A DNA stretch of 40,895 bases from Bacillus sp. MRMR6 (GTDB taxonomy: Bacteria > Bacillota > Bacilli > Bacillales > Cytobacillaceae): positions 61,742 through 102,636 of the forward strand of contig NZ_MSLS01000007.1 of assembly GCF_001940785.1 (NCBI RefSeq). Direction: 5' to 3'. Position 1 is the first letter of the stretch. Each line of letters begins with the position of its first letter. Below are positions 15,895 to 25,123 of this stretch, piece by piece. The translations under genes were made by a program, and so were the position numbers. The notes below the pieces were generated by a model. It had not been told where the DNA came from. It searched no databases and saw nothing but the letters and a program-made list of their open reading frames with translations.

Positions 15895-17568
15895 ATGGAT
15901 ACAAATAGAGCAAAATCTAGAGTGGTTACGAACTATAGTGGGACAGATTTACATGCAAAGGGCTGGACTCAAGAGGCGGCACTTAGAATGCTAATGAACA
16001 ATCTTAATCAGGATGTCGCAGAAAAACCTGAAGAACTGGTCGTTTACGGGGGGATTGGTAAGGCAGCACGCAACTGGGAATCCTACGATGCGATTGTTAA
16101 AACCTTATTAGAATTAGAGAATGATGAAACATTATTAATCCAATCAGGTAAACCAGTTGCCGTTTTCAAGACACATAAAGATGCTCCAAGAGTACTGCTG
16201 GCAAATTCAAACTTAGTACCGGCATGGGCGAACTGGGAGCATTTCCATGAACTGGACCAAAAAGGATTAATGATGTATGGACAAATGACAGCCGGAAGCT
16301 GGATTTATATTGGCAGTCAAGGCATTGTTCAAGGAACCTATGAAACCTTCGCTGAACTTGCCAGACAGCATTTTGGCGGAACATTAAGACATACCATTAC
16401 CTTAACAGCGGGTCTAGGTGGCATGGGCGGTGCTCAGCCTTTAGCGGTAACGATGAACGAGGGAGTCTGTATCGCGATTGAAGTGGATGAGAAGCGGGCT
16501 GACAGGCGAATTGAGACCGCTTACTTGGATGTAAAAACCCATAACCTTGAAGAGGCACTTAAACTAGCAAAAGAAGCAAAGAATGCCGGTAAAGCATTAT
16601 CGATTGGGTTAATCGGCAATGCGGCGGAAGTTCTACCAAAGATGATTGAAAAAGGCTTTAACCCAGACGTCTTAACCGACCAAACCTCTGCACATGACCC
16701 GCTTAATGGTTATATTCCTTCTGGGCACCCTTTAGAAGCTGCGGAGGTGTTAAGAAAGGAAGACCCAGGAAGATATGTGAAGCTTACAAAGCAAAGCATG
16801 GCTGTTCATGTAACGGCAATGCTCAACATGCAGGAAAAAGGGGCGGTTACTTTTGACTATGGCAACAATATACGACAAGTAGCTAAGGATGAGGGGGTAG
16901 ACAATGCCTTTGATTTCCCTGGATTTGTCCCAGCCTATATCCGCCCGCTCTTTTGTGAAGGAAAAGGACCTTTTCGTTGGGCGGCTTTGTCAGGAGACCC
17001 AGAAGATATTCAAAAAATAGATGAAGCATTACTACGTGAATTTAAAGATGATGAACATTTAAGTAAATGGGTAAGGATGGCACAGGAAAAGATTAGTTTT
17101 CAAGGGCTTCCTGCGCGTATTTGTTGGCTTGGATATGGTGACCGTGCCCGTTTCGGAAAGGTGATTAACGATATGGTTGCATCTGGTGATGTATCTGCTC
17201 CAATCGTGATTGGCCGTGACCACTTAGATGCTGGGTCAGTTGCTTCACCTAATCGAGAAACAGAGGCGATGAAGGATGGCAGTGATGCAGTATCTGATTG
17301 GCCGATTTTAAATGCACTGATCAATGCTGTTGGCGGTGCAAGCTGGGTTTCGCTACACCACGGTGGAGGTGTAGGTATGGGATACAGTCAGCATGCTGGA
17401 ATGGTTATTGTTGCGGATGGGACGAAGGAAGCAGAAGTACGTCTGAATAGAGTGCTTACAACCGACCCAGGAATGGGAGTTGTCCGTCATGCAGATGCAG
17501 GCTATGATCTGGCGATTAAAACAGCGAGAGAAAAGGGAATCAAAATGCCTATGCTTCCAAAAGAATAA
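15895..17568 (+). CDS. hutU: Urocanate hydratase
   Basis: It converts urocanate to imidazolonepropionate, the second step of histidine degradation, using tightly bound NAD. The 557-residue length suits the family. The signature around the active-site Cys, [16 protein letters not shown], is present (about residues 402-417), as are the NAD-binding glycine-rich segment [16 protein letters not shown] and [18 protein letters not shown] near the C-terminus. The start is the ATG after AGGGAGTG. The frame is open 43 codons further upstream, but that stretch contains the promoter. It is first in hutUIG; the histidine ammonia-lyase gene hutH, usually beside it, is absent from this window. Confidence 0.97.
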   Translation: MDTNRAKSRVVTNYSGTDLHAKGWTQEAALRMLMNNLNQDVAEKPEELVVYGGIGKAARNWESYDAIVKTLLELENDETLLIQSGKPVAVFKTHKDAPRVLLANSNLVPAWANWEHFHELDQKGLMMYGQMTAGSWIYIGSQGIVQGTYETFAELARQHFGGTLRHTITLTAGLGGMGGAQPLAVTMNEGVCIAIEVDEKRADRRIETAYLDVKTHNLEEALKLAKEAKNAGKALSIGLIGNAAEVLPKMIEKGFNPDVLTDQTSAHDPLNGYIPSGHPLEAAEVLRKEDPGRYVKLTKQSMAVHVTAMLNMQEKGAVTFDYGNNIRQVAKDEGVDNAFDFPGFVPAYIRPLFCEGKGPFRWAALSGDPEDIQKIDEALLREFKDDEHLSKWVRMAQEKISFQGLPARICWLGYGDRARFGKVINDMVASGDVSAPIVIGRDHLDAGSVASPNRETEAMKDGSDAVSDWPILNALINAVGGASWVSLHHGGGVGMGYSQHAGMVIVADGTKEAEVRLNRVLTTDPGMGVVRHADAGYDLAIKTAREKGIKMPMLPKE

Positions 17569-17579
17569 GGGGTGAGGGA

Positions 17580-18887
17580 ATGAAGAAGGCAGTTTTTATT
17601 AGAAATGCTTCTCAGCTTGTTACGTTACAGGGTAGTTCAGAGGCTCCTCGTATAAAGGAAGGTATGTCAGATCTTGGTACGATTGAAAATGGCAGCCTTT
17701 GGATTGAGAACGGAGTCATTCAGTCAGTTGGTAAGGATCAAGAGCTCTTAGGAAAATATCAAGCCCGCTTGGGGGAAGCTGAAATTGTAGATGCAACAGG
17801 AAAGCTGGTAACACCAGGCTTAGTCGACCCACATACGCATCTCGTTTTTGCAGGCAGCCGGGAAAATGAGTTTAATATGCGATTGCAAGGTGCCACTTAT
17901 ATGGAAATTATGAATAGCGGCGGCGGAATCCATGCAACCACAAGAAGAACAAAAAACGCCGGCCATGAAGAGCTTTTTCAGGAAAGCTTTGGACGGTTGA
18001 ACCAATTTTTACTTCATGGGGTAACAACGGTTGAAGCAAAGAGCGGCTACGGAATGGAATGGGCTACAGAATGCAAGCAACTGGAAGTAGCAAAGCAGTT
18101 AAATAAAAAACACGTAGTCGATGTAGTGTCGACCTTTATGGGCGCGCACGCGATTCCAAAGGAGTATAAAGAGGATCCAGATCGCTTTGTTGAAATATTG
18201 ATACAAGACATGATTCCAAAGGTGGCAGCGCTTGGATTAGCAGAATTTAATGATGTCTTCTGTGAGCATGGAGTATTTTCACCAGAACAATCCAGATTGA
18301 TTTTGGAAGCGGGGAAGCGCCACGGATTAATCGCGAAAATTCATGCGGATGAAATTGAGCCTTATGAGGGTGCGGAACTTGCTGCGGAGATAGGGGCGAT
18401 CTCTGCCGATCATTTATTGAGAGCTTCGGAGAAAGGGCTGAAGGCCATGGCAGAGAAGGGAGTTGTCGGAGTACTTCTTCCGGGTACAGCCTACTTCTTA
18501 ATGGCGGAGAGTGCAAATGGCCGTAAAATGGTCGACCTTGGAGTTCCAGTTGCTTTATCAACGGACTGTAATCCAGGCTCTTCTCCTACGATATCACTTC
18601 CATTTATTATGAATCTGGGGTGTTTGAAAATGGGAATGACACCCGCAGAAGTTATAACTGCAGCGACGATTAACGCAGCACATGCCATCAATCGCGGTAA
18701 CGAGATTGGGAGTTTAGAAGTAGGGAAAAAAGGTGACGTGACTATTTTTAAAGTTGAGAATTATATGAAGCTTCAATATGCCTATGGTGTGAATCATGTA
18801 GATACGGTAGTAAAAAATGGCAGGGTGGTTGTAAGAGGAGGTCAATTAATTGAAGAGCTTTCTATATCCAAAGGTTATTCCTCCTAG
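17580..18887 (+). CDS. hutI: Imidazolonepropionase
   Basis: It hydrolyses imidazolone-5-propionate to N-formimino-L-glutamate, step three of the pathway. It is a 435-residue metal-dependent amidohydrolase. Residues seen include the metal-binding LVDPHTHLVFAGSRENEF, GGGIHATTRRT, EAKSGYGM, IHADEIEP, SADHLL and STDCNPGSSP (metal Asp). The start is the ATG after GGGGTGAGGGA, 11 nt downstream of hutU. Its last 38 nt overlap the next gene and contain that gene's ribosome binding site, so the two are translationally coupled. Confidence 0.97.
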   Translation: MKKAVFIRNASQLVTLQGSSEAPRIKEGMSDLGTIENGSLWIENGVIQSVGKDQELLGKYQARLGEAEIVDATGKLVTPGLVDPHTHLVFAGSRENEFNMRLQGATYMEIMNSGGGIHATTRRTKNAGHEELFQESFGRLNQFLLHGVTTVEAKSGYGMEWATECKQLEVAKQLNKKHVVDVVSTFMGAHAIPKEYKEDPDRFVEILIQDMIPKVAALGLAEFNDVFCEHGVFSPEQSRLILEAGKRHGLIAKIHADEIEPYEGAELAAEIGAISADHLLRASEKGLKAMAEKGVVGVLLPGTAYFLMAESANGRKMVDLGVPVALSTDCNPGSSPTISLPFIMNLGCLKMGMTPAEVITAATINAAHAINRGNEIGSLEVGKKGDVTIFKVENYMKLQYAYGVNHVDTVVKNGRVVVRGGQLIEELSISKGYSS

Positions 18888-19866
18888 TTTTATTTGGAAC
18901 AGTCAAGAAGTTGGAGAAGTTTCAAAAGTGCACGAATGGATTCAGCCTCTTAGTGGTGTTAGAGAGGCTGAAATCTGTAAAGATTCTAAGGCAGTCATTC
19001 TCGGTGTACCGCTATCCCGCTCCTCCATAAGTGCTTCAGGGGCATCGGAATTTCCTGAAAGTTTCCGCAGAGCGTGGAGAGGCTTTACCACCTATAATCT
19101 TGATGAAGAGATTGATTTAGCTGATATGATGGTGATAGATGCTGGTGATGTTCCGATGTATGTGACAGATATCCCTAGATGTCATCAGAATATTACTGCG
19201 GCTTCTATAGCCATACATGAGCATTTTCCTGATACAGTTGTTTGTGCCATTGGCGGTGATCATTCCATTACTGCGATGATGGTGAAAGGTATGCAGGAGG
19301 CAAAGCCGGCTGGAAAGATAGGAATCTTGCAATTTGATACCCATTTTGATTTAAGAGATTTAAATGACCAAGGTCCTTCGAATGGTACCCCTATGCGAAA
19401 TCTAATTGAAAGCGGAATAGTTGAAGCGAAGAATATGTACAATATTGGTTTACATGGTTTTTTTAATACAAAGGAGTTAAAACAGTATGCGGATGAACAA
19501 GGGGTCAACTATTTCACACTGCGGCAAGCAAGAAAAAAAGGTATCGAGGATATGGTTAAACATTGTCTCGAAGAGCTTTCTTCAAGAGTAGACAGCATCT
19601 ACTTAACGATAGATATGGACGTTTTGGATATCGCATATGCACCAGGGGTTCCGGCTTCAACTCCAGGAGGGATGACAACAGAAGAACTGTTAGATGCGGT
19701 TTTAGCTGCTGGTCAGCATCCAAAAGTCAAAGCGATGGATATTGTTTGCCTTGATCCTTTGAAAGATACCTTGGTTCAGCCGACCGTGAAGCTTGGGACA
19801 CATGTTTTCTTGAATTTTCTTACTGGGGTTAAACAAAGGACAATAGGTTCGATTTTTTCTAAGTAA
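18850..19866 (+). CDS. hutG: Formimidoylglutamase (arginase/agmatinase family)
   Basis: It hydrolyses N-formimino-L-glutamate to glutamate and formamide, the last step of the pathway. It is a manganese ureohydrolase with GGDHSIT (metal His), FDTHFDLRD (metal D-x-H-x-D) and TIDMDVLDIAYAPG (metal Asps). At 338 residues it is slightly longer than typical. The proposed TTG start at 18850 lies inside hutI and is preceded by a perfect AGGAGG at 18835-18840 with good spacing, which supports it. A hairpin terminator follows, closing the hut unit. Confidence 0.95.
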   Translation: MKSFLYPKVIPPSFIWNSQEVGEVSKVHEWIQPLSGVREAEICKDSKAVILGVPLSRSSISASGASEFPESFRRAWRGFTTYNLDEEIDLADMMVIDAGDVPMYVTDIPRCHQNITAASIAIHEHFPDTVVCAIGGDHSITAMMVKGMQEAKPAGKIGILQFDTHFDLRDLNDQGPSNGTPMRNLIESGIVEAKNMYNIGLHGFFNTKELKQYADEQGVNYFTLRQARKKGIEDMVKHCLEELSSRVDSIYLTIDMDVLDIAYAPGVPASTPGGMTTEELLDAVLAAGQHPKVKAMDIVCLDPLKDTLVQPTVKLGTHVFLNFLTGVKQRTIGSIFSK

Positions 19867-19886
19867 ATCAAATAATATTTTCGGGT

Positions 19887-19918
19887 AGCCTATCCTTTGA
19901 GTGGATTAGGCTTTTTTC
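19887..19918 (+). terminator. Terminator of the hut operon
   Basis: AGCCTATCC (19887-19895) pairs with GGATTAGGCT (19902-19911) with one bulge, followed by a T run (19912-19917). Confidence 0.85.
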
Positions 19919-20241
19919 TATGGGCCAGTTCCAATAATGTCCTAGTTTGTTTAGAAGAAAATGTCTGATATTGTCGTATTTTAGTAGATATTTATACCTA
20001 GTGTTGTCGTATTTTGCGGATAGTGCAAAAAGCCTAATAAATTTCAATAATTTGATAAATTACCTATTTAATTGTTAGAATTTGTGATATTATGAAAAAA
20101 ATATAATGTTTTAATCCGACAATTTTCCTATATTGAAAAATTTTTACAGAAATTTCGTGAATATTATTCTAGTAGAAAAGGAGGATGTGGCTGGTGGTTT
20201 TCAGATACATAGAATAGTAGGACTGAAAAAGGGGGATTTTT
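19919..20241 (+). promoter_or_regulatory. Long leader/control region of the LPXTG protein gene
   Basis: TTGTCGTATTTT occurs twice as a direct repeat (19971-19982 and 20004-20015, 33 nt start to start). A near copy, TTGTCGGATT, lies on the other strand (20113-20122). These look like binding sites for one regulator. The core TGTCGNA is one base from the Spo0A box TGTCGAA. TTGATA (20052-20057) and TAGAAT (20076-20081), 18 nt apart, are a weak promoter candidate between them. No riboswitch was recognised. Confidence 0.4.
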
Positions 20242-23200
20242 ATGAGTAAGATTGCAAAATATCTATTAGCTTCTTCACTAGTTTTAACTCAGATTCCTAG
20301 TCATGTTATACATGCAGAAACAAACTGGGTCCCGTATGCAATCGACCCAGCAGGTGATGAGAATCCAAAAAAGATTGATATTGTCGGGGATGTAATCAAT
20401 CACGCTGTCTATTACGCTATTGATAGTCAGTTTGCCTATTTTAAAATGAGGGTAAATGAAAATCCTATTGGTAACAAGGGGTTTGGCCAATTTGCATGGA
20501 CTGTTCTGTTCAATACTGATAACAACCTAAATAATTGGGATTACATGGTTACAGTAAATGGGCAAACTGAAACCGTAGAGCTTTGGAAAAATGATCCAAA
20601 GACTTCAGGGTGGGCGGACGCCGCAGATGTTAAACTATGGAGCGGTTCTGCTGTAGATTATACTGAAGTTAGTATTGCTAACTCAAAATTTAGCGGAGAT
20701 GATGATTACTTTATCACTTGGAAAGTGCCTGTCGAAGTCTTACATACAATGACAAACATTAATCTTTCTTTACCATTCCAAATGCTATATTCTACTTCAG
20801 CTTCGGCAAATCAGAATAATTTTTATGGAAAAGACGTGATGGGTGGAGCACCGTCAACGATAGGTGAAGCTTGGGGTCCAATTGTTAACAAACAAAACAA
20901 TGCTCCTGAAATTACAGGTGAAACAGCATTTTCTACCTATAAAAATGAAGCCGTCAGTGGAAGTGTTACTGCTACAGATTCTGATGGTGACACAGTGTCT
21001 TATAACATCGAAACAGCACAAGCGAATGGTACGGTGGTTGTAAATGGCGATGGTTCATGGACCTATACGCCATTTACTAATTATGTTGGCAGTGACAAGT
21101 TCACCATTGCTGTTTTAGATGGCAATGGTGGAACAGCGAGATTAACAATTGATGTAACTGTTACCCACCCCCCGGTTATTAACCAGAAACCGATAGTGAA
21201 AGAAATTAGTTCTGTTTCAACTTTAAGAAATACAGAGGTGTTAGGAAATGTTGAAGCAAGTGATCCAGATGGAGATACCTTAAGCTACTCTGTTACTGGA
21301 AATGCATCTAACGGAACAGCGGTTGTTGATGCAACAGGGAAATGGACTTATACACCAGTAACTGGTTTCACTGGAGCTGATAACTTTACGATTACCGTTT
21401 CAGATGGAAAGGGTGGAGTCGTAAGTGTAGTTATTCATGTAACAGTGAATGAGCCGCCAAATAACGCACCAGTAGTGAGTGGAATTGATCCTGTAACAAC
21501 AGAGGAAAATACGCCGGTAGGTGGGAAAGTGACAGCGACAGACGCTGATAATGATTTGTTGATTTACTCTGTCACAACCAGTCCGGTTCATGGATCAGCA
21601 TTGGTACTAGATGGTGGAGTGTGGACCTATACCCCGACTCAAGGTTATGTAGGTGACGACAGCTTTGTCATAACCGTTTTTGATGGTAAAGGCGGAGTGG
21701 CAAGTGTAACAGTGAAAGTAACGGTTAATGAACCACCAAATAAAATGCCAGTGGTTAATGAAGTTGATCCAGTGACGACAGTGAAAAATACTTCAGTAGG
21801 CGGAAGTGTTGAAGCAAGTGATCCAGATGGAGATACATTAACCTACGCTGTAACAACGGCTGCTTCTAATGGAACTGTGGTTGTTGATGCATTAGGAAAA
21901 TGGACGTATTCACCGGCAGCGGGCTTTGTTGGAGTAGATAGCTTTACGATTACCGTTTCTGACGGTAAAGGCGGAGGAGCAAGTGTAACAGTGAAAGTAA
22001 CGGTTAATGAACCACCAAATACAATGCCAGTGGTTAATGAAGTTGATCCAGTGACGACAGTGAAAAATACTTCAGTAGGCGGAAGTGTTGAAGCTAGTGA
22101 TGCAGATGGAGATACATTAACCTACGCTGTAACAACGGCTGCTTCTAATGGAATTGTGGTTGTTGATGCATTAGGAAAATGGACTTATACACCAGTAACT
22201 GGTTTCACTGGAGCTGATAACTTTACGATTACCGTTTCAGATGGAAAGGGTGGAGTCGTAAGTGTAATTATTCATGTAACAGTGAATGAGCCACCGAATA
22301 ACGCACCAGTAGTGAGTGGAATTGATCCTGTAACAACAGAGAAAAATACGCCGGTAGGTGGGAAAGTGACAGCGACAGACGCTGATAATGATTTGTTGAT
22401 TTACTCTGTCACAACCAGTCCCGTTCATGGATCAGCATTGGTACTAGATGGTGGAGTGTGGACCTATACCCCGACTCAAGGTTATGTAGGTGACGACAGC
22501 TTTGTCATAACCGTTTTTGATGGTAAAGGCGGAGTGGCAAGTGTAACAGTGAAAGTAACGGTTAATGAACCACCAAATACAATGCCAGTGGTTAATGAAG
22601 TTGATCCAGTGACGACAGTGAAAAATACTTCAGTAGGCGGAAGTGTTGAAGCAAGTGATCCAGATGGAGATACATTAACCTACGTTGTAACAACGGCTGC
22701 TTCTAATGGAACTGTGGTTGTTGATGCATTAGGAAAATGGACGTATTCACCGGCAGCGGGCTTTGTTGGAGTAGATAGCTTTACGATTACCGTTTCTGAC
22801 GGTAAAGGCGGAGGAGCAAGTGTAACAGTGAAAGTAACCGTTAATGAACCACCAAATACAATGCCAGTGGTTAATGAAGTTGATCCAGTGACGACAGTGA
22901 AAAATACTTCAGTAGGCGGAAGTGTTGAAGCAAGTGATGCTGATGGAGATACATTAACCTACGCTGTAACAACGGCTGCTTCTAATGGAACTGTGGTTGT
23001 TGATGCATTAGGAAAATGGACGTATTCACCGGCAGCAGGCTTTGTTGGAGTAGATAGCTTTACGATTACCGTTTCTGACGGTAAAGGCGGAGAAGCAAGT
23101 GTAACAGTGAAAGTAAGGGTTAATGAACCACCAAATACAATGCCAGTGGTTAATGAAGTTGATCCAGTGACGACAGTGAAAAATACAGAAGTAACTGGAA

Positions 23201-24180
23201 ATGTTGCAGCAAGTGATGCAGATGGCGATACGTTAAACTATTCTGTAACAACGGCTGCTTCTAATGGAACTGTGGTTGTTGATGCATTAGGAAAATGGAC
23301 GTATTCACCGGCAACAGGCTTTGTTGGAGCAGATAGCTTTACGATTACCGTTTCCGATGGTAAGGGCGGAGAAGCAAGTGTAACAGTGAAAGTAACGGTC
23401 AATGAACCACCGAATACAATGCCAGTGGTTAATGAAGTTGATCCAGTGATGACAGTGAAAAATACTTCAGTAGGCGGAAGTGTTGTAGCAAGTGATGCTG
23501 ATGGAGATACATTAACCTACGATGTAACAGCGGTTGCTTCTAATGGAACTGTGGTTGTTGATGCATTAGGAAAATGGACGTATTCACCGGCAACAGGCTT
23601 TGTTGGAGCAGATAGCTTTACGATTACCGTCTCTGATGGAAAAGGCGGAGAAGCTAGTGTAACGGTGAAAGTAACGGTTTCTGAACTGCCAAATACCGTA
23701 CCTTCAGTAAATGAAGTTGCCCCGGTAACAACAGAGAAAAATACTGCTGTGAATGGGATTGTTGAAGCAATCGATTCGGATGGAGATGAGTTAAGCTTTA
23801 CGGTATCTTCACCGGCAGCCAATGGAACAGTAGTTGTTGATACCTTAGGCAAATGGACATATACACCAGCAACAGGTTTTGTAGGAGAAGATAGCTTTAC
23901 GATTACCGTATCCGATGGTAAGGGTGGAGATGTGGAACTTACAATAACAGTAACAGTTAGAGCAGCGGTTGTCACTGAGCCTGGAGAAGTTACTCCACCT
24001 GTGGAAAATACGACACCTAGCAATCCAACTAAACCAGCAAATAGTGAGTCTGTTGAAAAATTGCCAAAAACTGGCGAAGGATTGCCGTATAAAAAGATAT
24101 TGGATTATAGTATCCTTGCTTTACTTGCAAGCTTGTTCTCATTAAAGTTTAGAAAAAAGAATTCTCAAAGAGAGTCATAG
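20242..24180 (+). CDS. LPXTG-anchored surface protein with 11 Ig/cadherin-like tandem repeats
   Basis: The 1312-residue protein starts with a signal peptide cut near HVIHA-ETN (residue 26). Residues 27-215 form an aromatic-rich beta domain (DPAGDENPKKIDI, FAWTVLFNTDNN) reminiscent of CBM9/DOMON-type carbohydrate-binding modules, not firmly identified. From about residue 220, eleven units of about 93 residues follow. Each begins near PVVNEVDPVTT.KNT, carries DADGDTLTY, WTYSPATGFVGADSF and TITVSDGKGG, and ends VTVNEPPN, the bacterial Ig/cadherin-like (VCBS, Big_9) pattern. A Pro/Thr-rich stretch leads to LPKTG (1274-1278), a membrane helix and KFRKKN. Sortase should attach it to peptidoglycan. 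It is likely an adhesin or matrix protein. The sortase gene follows after a terminator. Confidence 0.93.
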   Translation: MSKIAKYLLASSLVLTQIPSHVIHAETNWVPYAIDPAGDENPKKIDIVGDVINHAVYYAIDSQFAYFKMRVNENPIGNKGFGQFAWTVLFNTDNNLNNWDYMVTVNGQTETVELWKNDPKTSGWADAADVKLWSGSAVDYTEVSIANSKFSGDDDYFITWKVPVEVLHTMTNINLSLPFQMLYSTSASANQNNFYGKDVMGGAPSTIGEAWGPIVNKQNNAPEITGETAFSTYKNEAVSGSVTATDSDGDTVSYNIETAQANGTVVVNGDGSWTYTPFTNYVGSDKFTIAVLDGNGGTARLTIDVTVTHPPVINQKPIVKEISSVSTLRNTEVLGNVEASDPDGDTLSYSVTGNASNGTAVVDATGKWTYTPVTGFTGADNFTITVSDGKGGVVSVVIHVTVNEPPNNAPVVSGIDPVTTEENTPVGGKVTATDADNDLLIYSVTTSPVHGSALVLDGGVWTYTPTQGYVGDDSFVITVFDGKGGVASVTVKVTVNEPPNKMPVVNEVDPVTTVKNTSVGGSVEASDPDGDTLTYAVTTAASNGTVVVDALGKWTYSPAAGFVGVDSFTITVSDGKGGGASVTVKVTVNEPPNTMPVVNEVDPVTTVKNTSVGGSVEASDADGDTLTYAVTTAASNGIVVVDALGKWTYTPVTGFTGADNFTITVSDGKGGVVSVIIHVTVNEPPNNAPVVSGIDPVTTEKNTPVGGKVTATDADNDLLIYSVTTSPVHGSALVLDGGVWTYTPTQGYVGDDSFVITVFDGKGGVASVTVKVTVNEPPNTMPVVNEVDPVTTVKNTSVGGSVEASDPDGDTLTYVVTTAASNGTVVVDALGKWTYSPAAGFVGVDSFTITVSDGKGGGASVTVKVTVNEPPNTMPVVNEVDPVTTVKNTSVGGSVEASDADGDTLTYAVTTAASNGTVVVDALGKWTYSPAAGFVGVDSFTITVSDGKGGEASVTVKVRVNEPPNTMPVVNEVDPVTTVKNTEVTGNVAASDADGDTLNYSVTTAASNGTVVVDALGKWTYSPATGFVGADSFTITVSDGKGGEASVTVKVTVNEPPNTMPVVNEVDPVMTVKNTSVGGSVVASDADGDTLTYDVTAVASNGTVVVDALGKWTYSPATGFVGADSFTITVSDGKGGEASVTVKVTVSELPNTVPSVNEVAPVTTEKNTAVNGIVEAIDSDGDELSFTVSSPAANGTVVVDTLGKWTYTPATGFVGEDSFTITVSDGKGGDVELTITVTVRAAVVTEPGEVTPPVENTTPSNPTKPANSESVEKLPKTGEGLPYKKILDYSILALLASLFSLKFRKKNSQRES
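21340..23013 (+). repeat. Near-identical 837-bp tandem duplication inside the surface protein gene
   Basis: A block of three repeat units from about 21340 recurs from about 22177, an offset of 837 nt (279 codons, 3 x 93). The rare unit variants TYTPVTGFTGADNF and PVVSGIDPVTTE.NTPVGGKV appear once in each block in the same order, with only a few base changes between blocks. This points to a recent in-frame duplication. Confidence 0.85.
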
Positions 24181-24200
24181 GAAATAATCATAAGAAATAA

Positions 24201-24233
24201 TCACCCCTTGTTATTGGGGGTGACTATTTTTTT
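24201..24233 (+). terminator. Terminator after the LPXTG protein gene
   Basis: TCACCCC (24201-24207) pairs with GGGGTGA (24217-24223), and a T-rich run follows. It suggests that the sortase is at least partly transcribed separately. Confidence 0.85.
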
Positions 24234-24297
24234 ATCCATAAATGGTGAGTAATACACCCTCTGAAGGAAGTTTTATTTTATCGTAGGTGGTAGTCAA

Positions 24298-24900
24298 ATG
24301 AAGGTAATAAAAAAATCTATTGTAATCCTCTTAATTGTTTTGGTTGGTTTAAGACTATATTTATTTTATGTGGACCGGTCGAACGAGAAAGCACGGGAAG
24401 AGGCAGAGCAAATTTTTCAGAGCATGATATTAAATACTGAGCGGGTTAATTTGAATGCTCAAAATATAACATCGATCACTGAAGGAAATGAAACTCTTCC
24501 TAAAACAGATCCTAGTATAATTGGAAAAATAGAAATTGACAAACTTGATTTATCCTATGTCATACTGAATGGGGCAAAAAAAGAACAATTAGATATTTCT
24601 GTTGGGAAGGTTACGGGTCCAGAAGTCCATGAGCAAGGAAATCTGGTGCTGGCAGGTCACAATATGAGGGACGGTTCCTTATTCGGAAAGCTTAAGCAAC
24701 TTGACCTTAATGACACTTTTCGAGTTATAGACTCTAAAGGCATAAGCAAAGAATACATCATATATGAGATAGACATTGTTAAAGATACAGACCTATCACC
24801 CCTAAAACAGGACATCTCCACCACACCCGTCTCCACCCTAATCACATGTACAGATGACGGCAAACTACGAGTAATTTACTATGCAAAACAAATAGGGTGA
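24298..24900 (+). CDS. Sortase (class A/D-like)
   Basis: This 200-residue membrane-bound transpeptidase has an N-terminal anchor (IVILLIVLVGLRLYLFYV). The catalytic triad is clear: His121 in LAGHNMRDGSLFG, Cys184 in TLITCTDDG and Arg191 in KLRVIYYAK. It cleaves LPXTG between Thr and Gly and joins the protein to the cell wall. The position right after the LPKTG protein gene suggests that protein is its main client. The C-terminus is short, and the stop codon is the TGA inside GGTGACAGGCACC, the first module of repeat copy C. Insertion of the repeat may therefore have set the protein's end. Confidence 0.92.
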   Translation: MKVIKKSIVILLIVLVGLRLYLFYVDRSNEKAREEAEQIFQSMILNTERVNLNAQNITSITEGNETLPKTDPSIIGKIEIDKLDLSYVILNGAKKEQLDISVGKVTGPEVHEQGNLVLAGHNMRDGSLFGKLKQLDLNDTFRVIDSKGISKEYIIYEIDIVKDTDLSPLKQDISTTPVSTLITCTDDGKLRVIYYAKQIG

Positions 24901-24950
24901 CAGGCACCACAAAAAGACATTTTCGGCCATTTGTCCACCTCAGGCGGACA
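24896..24950 (-). repeat. Dispersed 55-nt bipartite repeat, copy C
   Basis: GGTGACAGGCACC (24896-24908) and TGTCCACCTCAGGCGGACA (24932-24950) have a 23-nt spacer. It overlaps the last codons and stop of the sortase gene. Confidence 0.88.
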
Positions 24951-25123
24951 GTTTACTGTTTTATAAATGTTTTGGACTTCGTAACTGGAATACGAAGTTT
25001 TTTTATTGAGCTCTGATTTTCTATAAAGTGGTATGTAATATAGCTGGATGTGTATACTACTAAAGAATTTTTGCATTATCAAGAAGATTTATGATAACAA
25101 AACAAATAGAGGTGATGAAAGGT

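Noticed and set aside
21400..22428. Paired minus-strand open frames of 63 codons repeated 837 nt apart
   Set aside because: They are shadows of the duplicated surface-protein units, not genes.
20900..23960. Tandem repeats that might be taken for a CRISPR or satellite array
   Set aside because: The period is a multiple of three and follows protein domain boundaries; it is coding.
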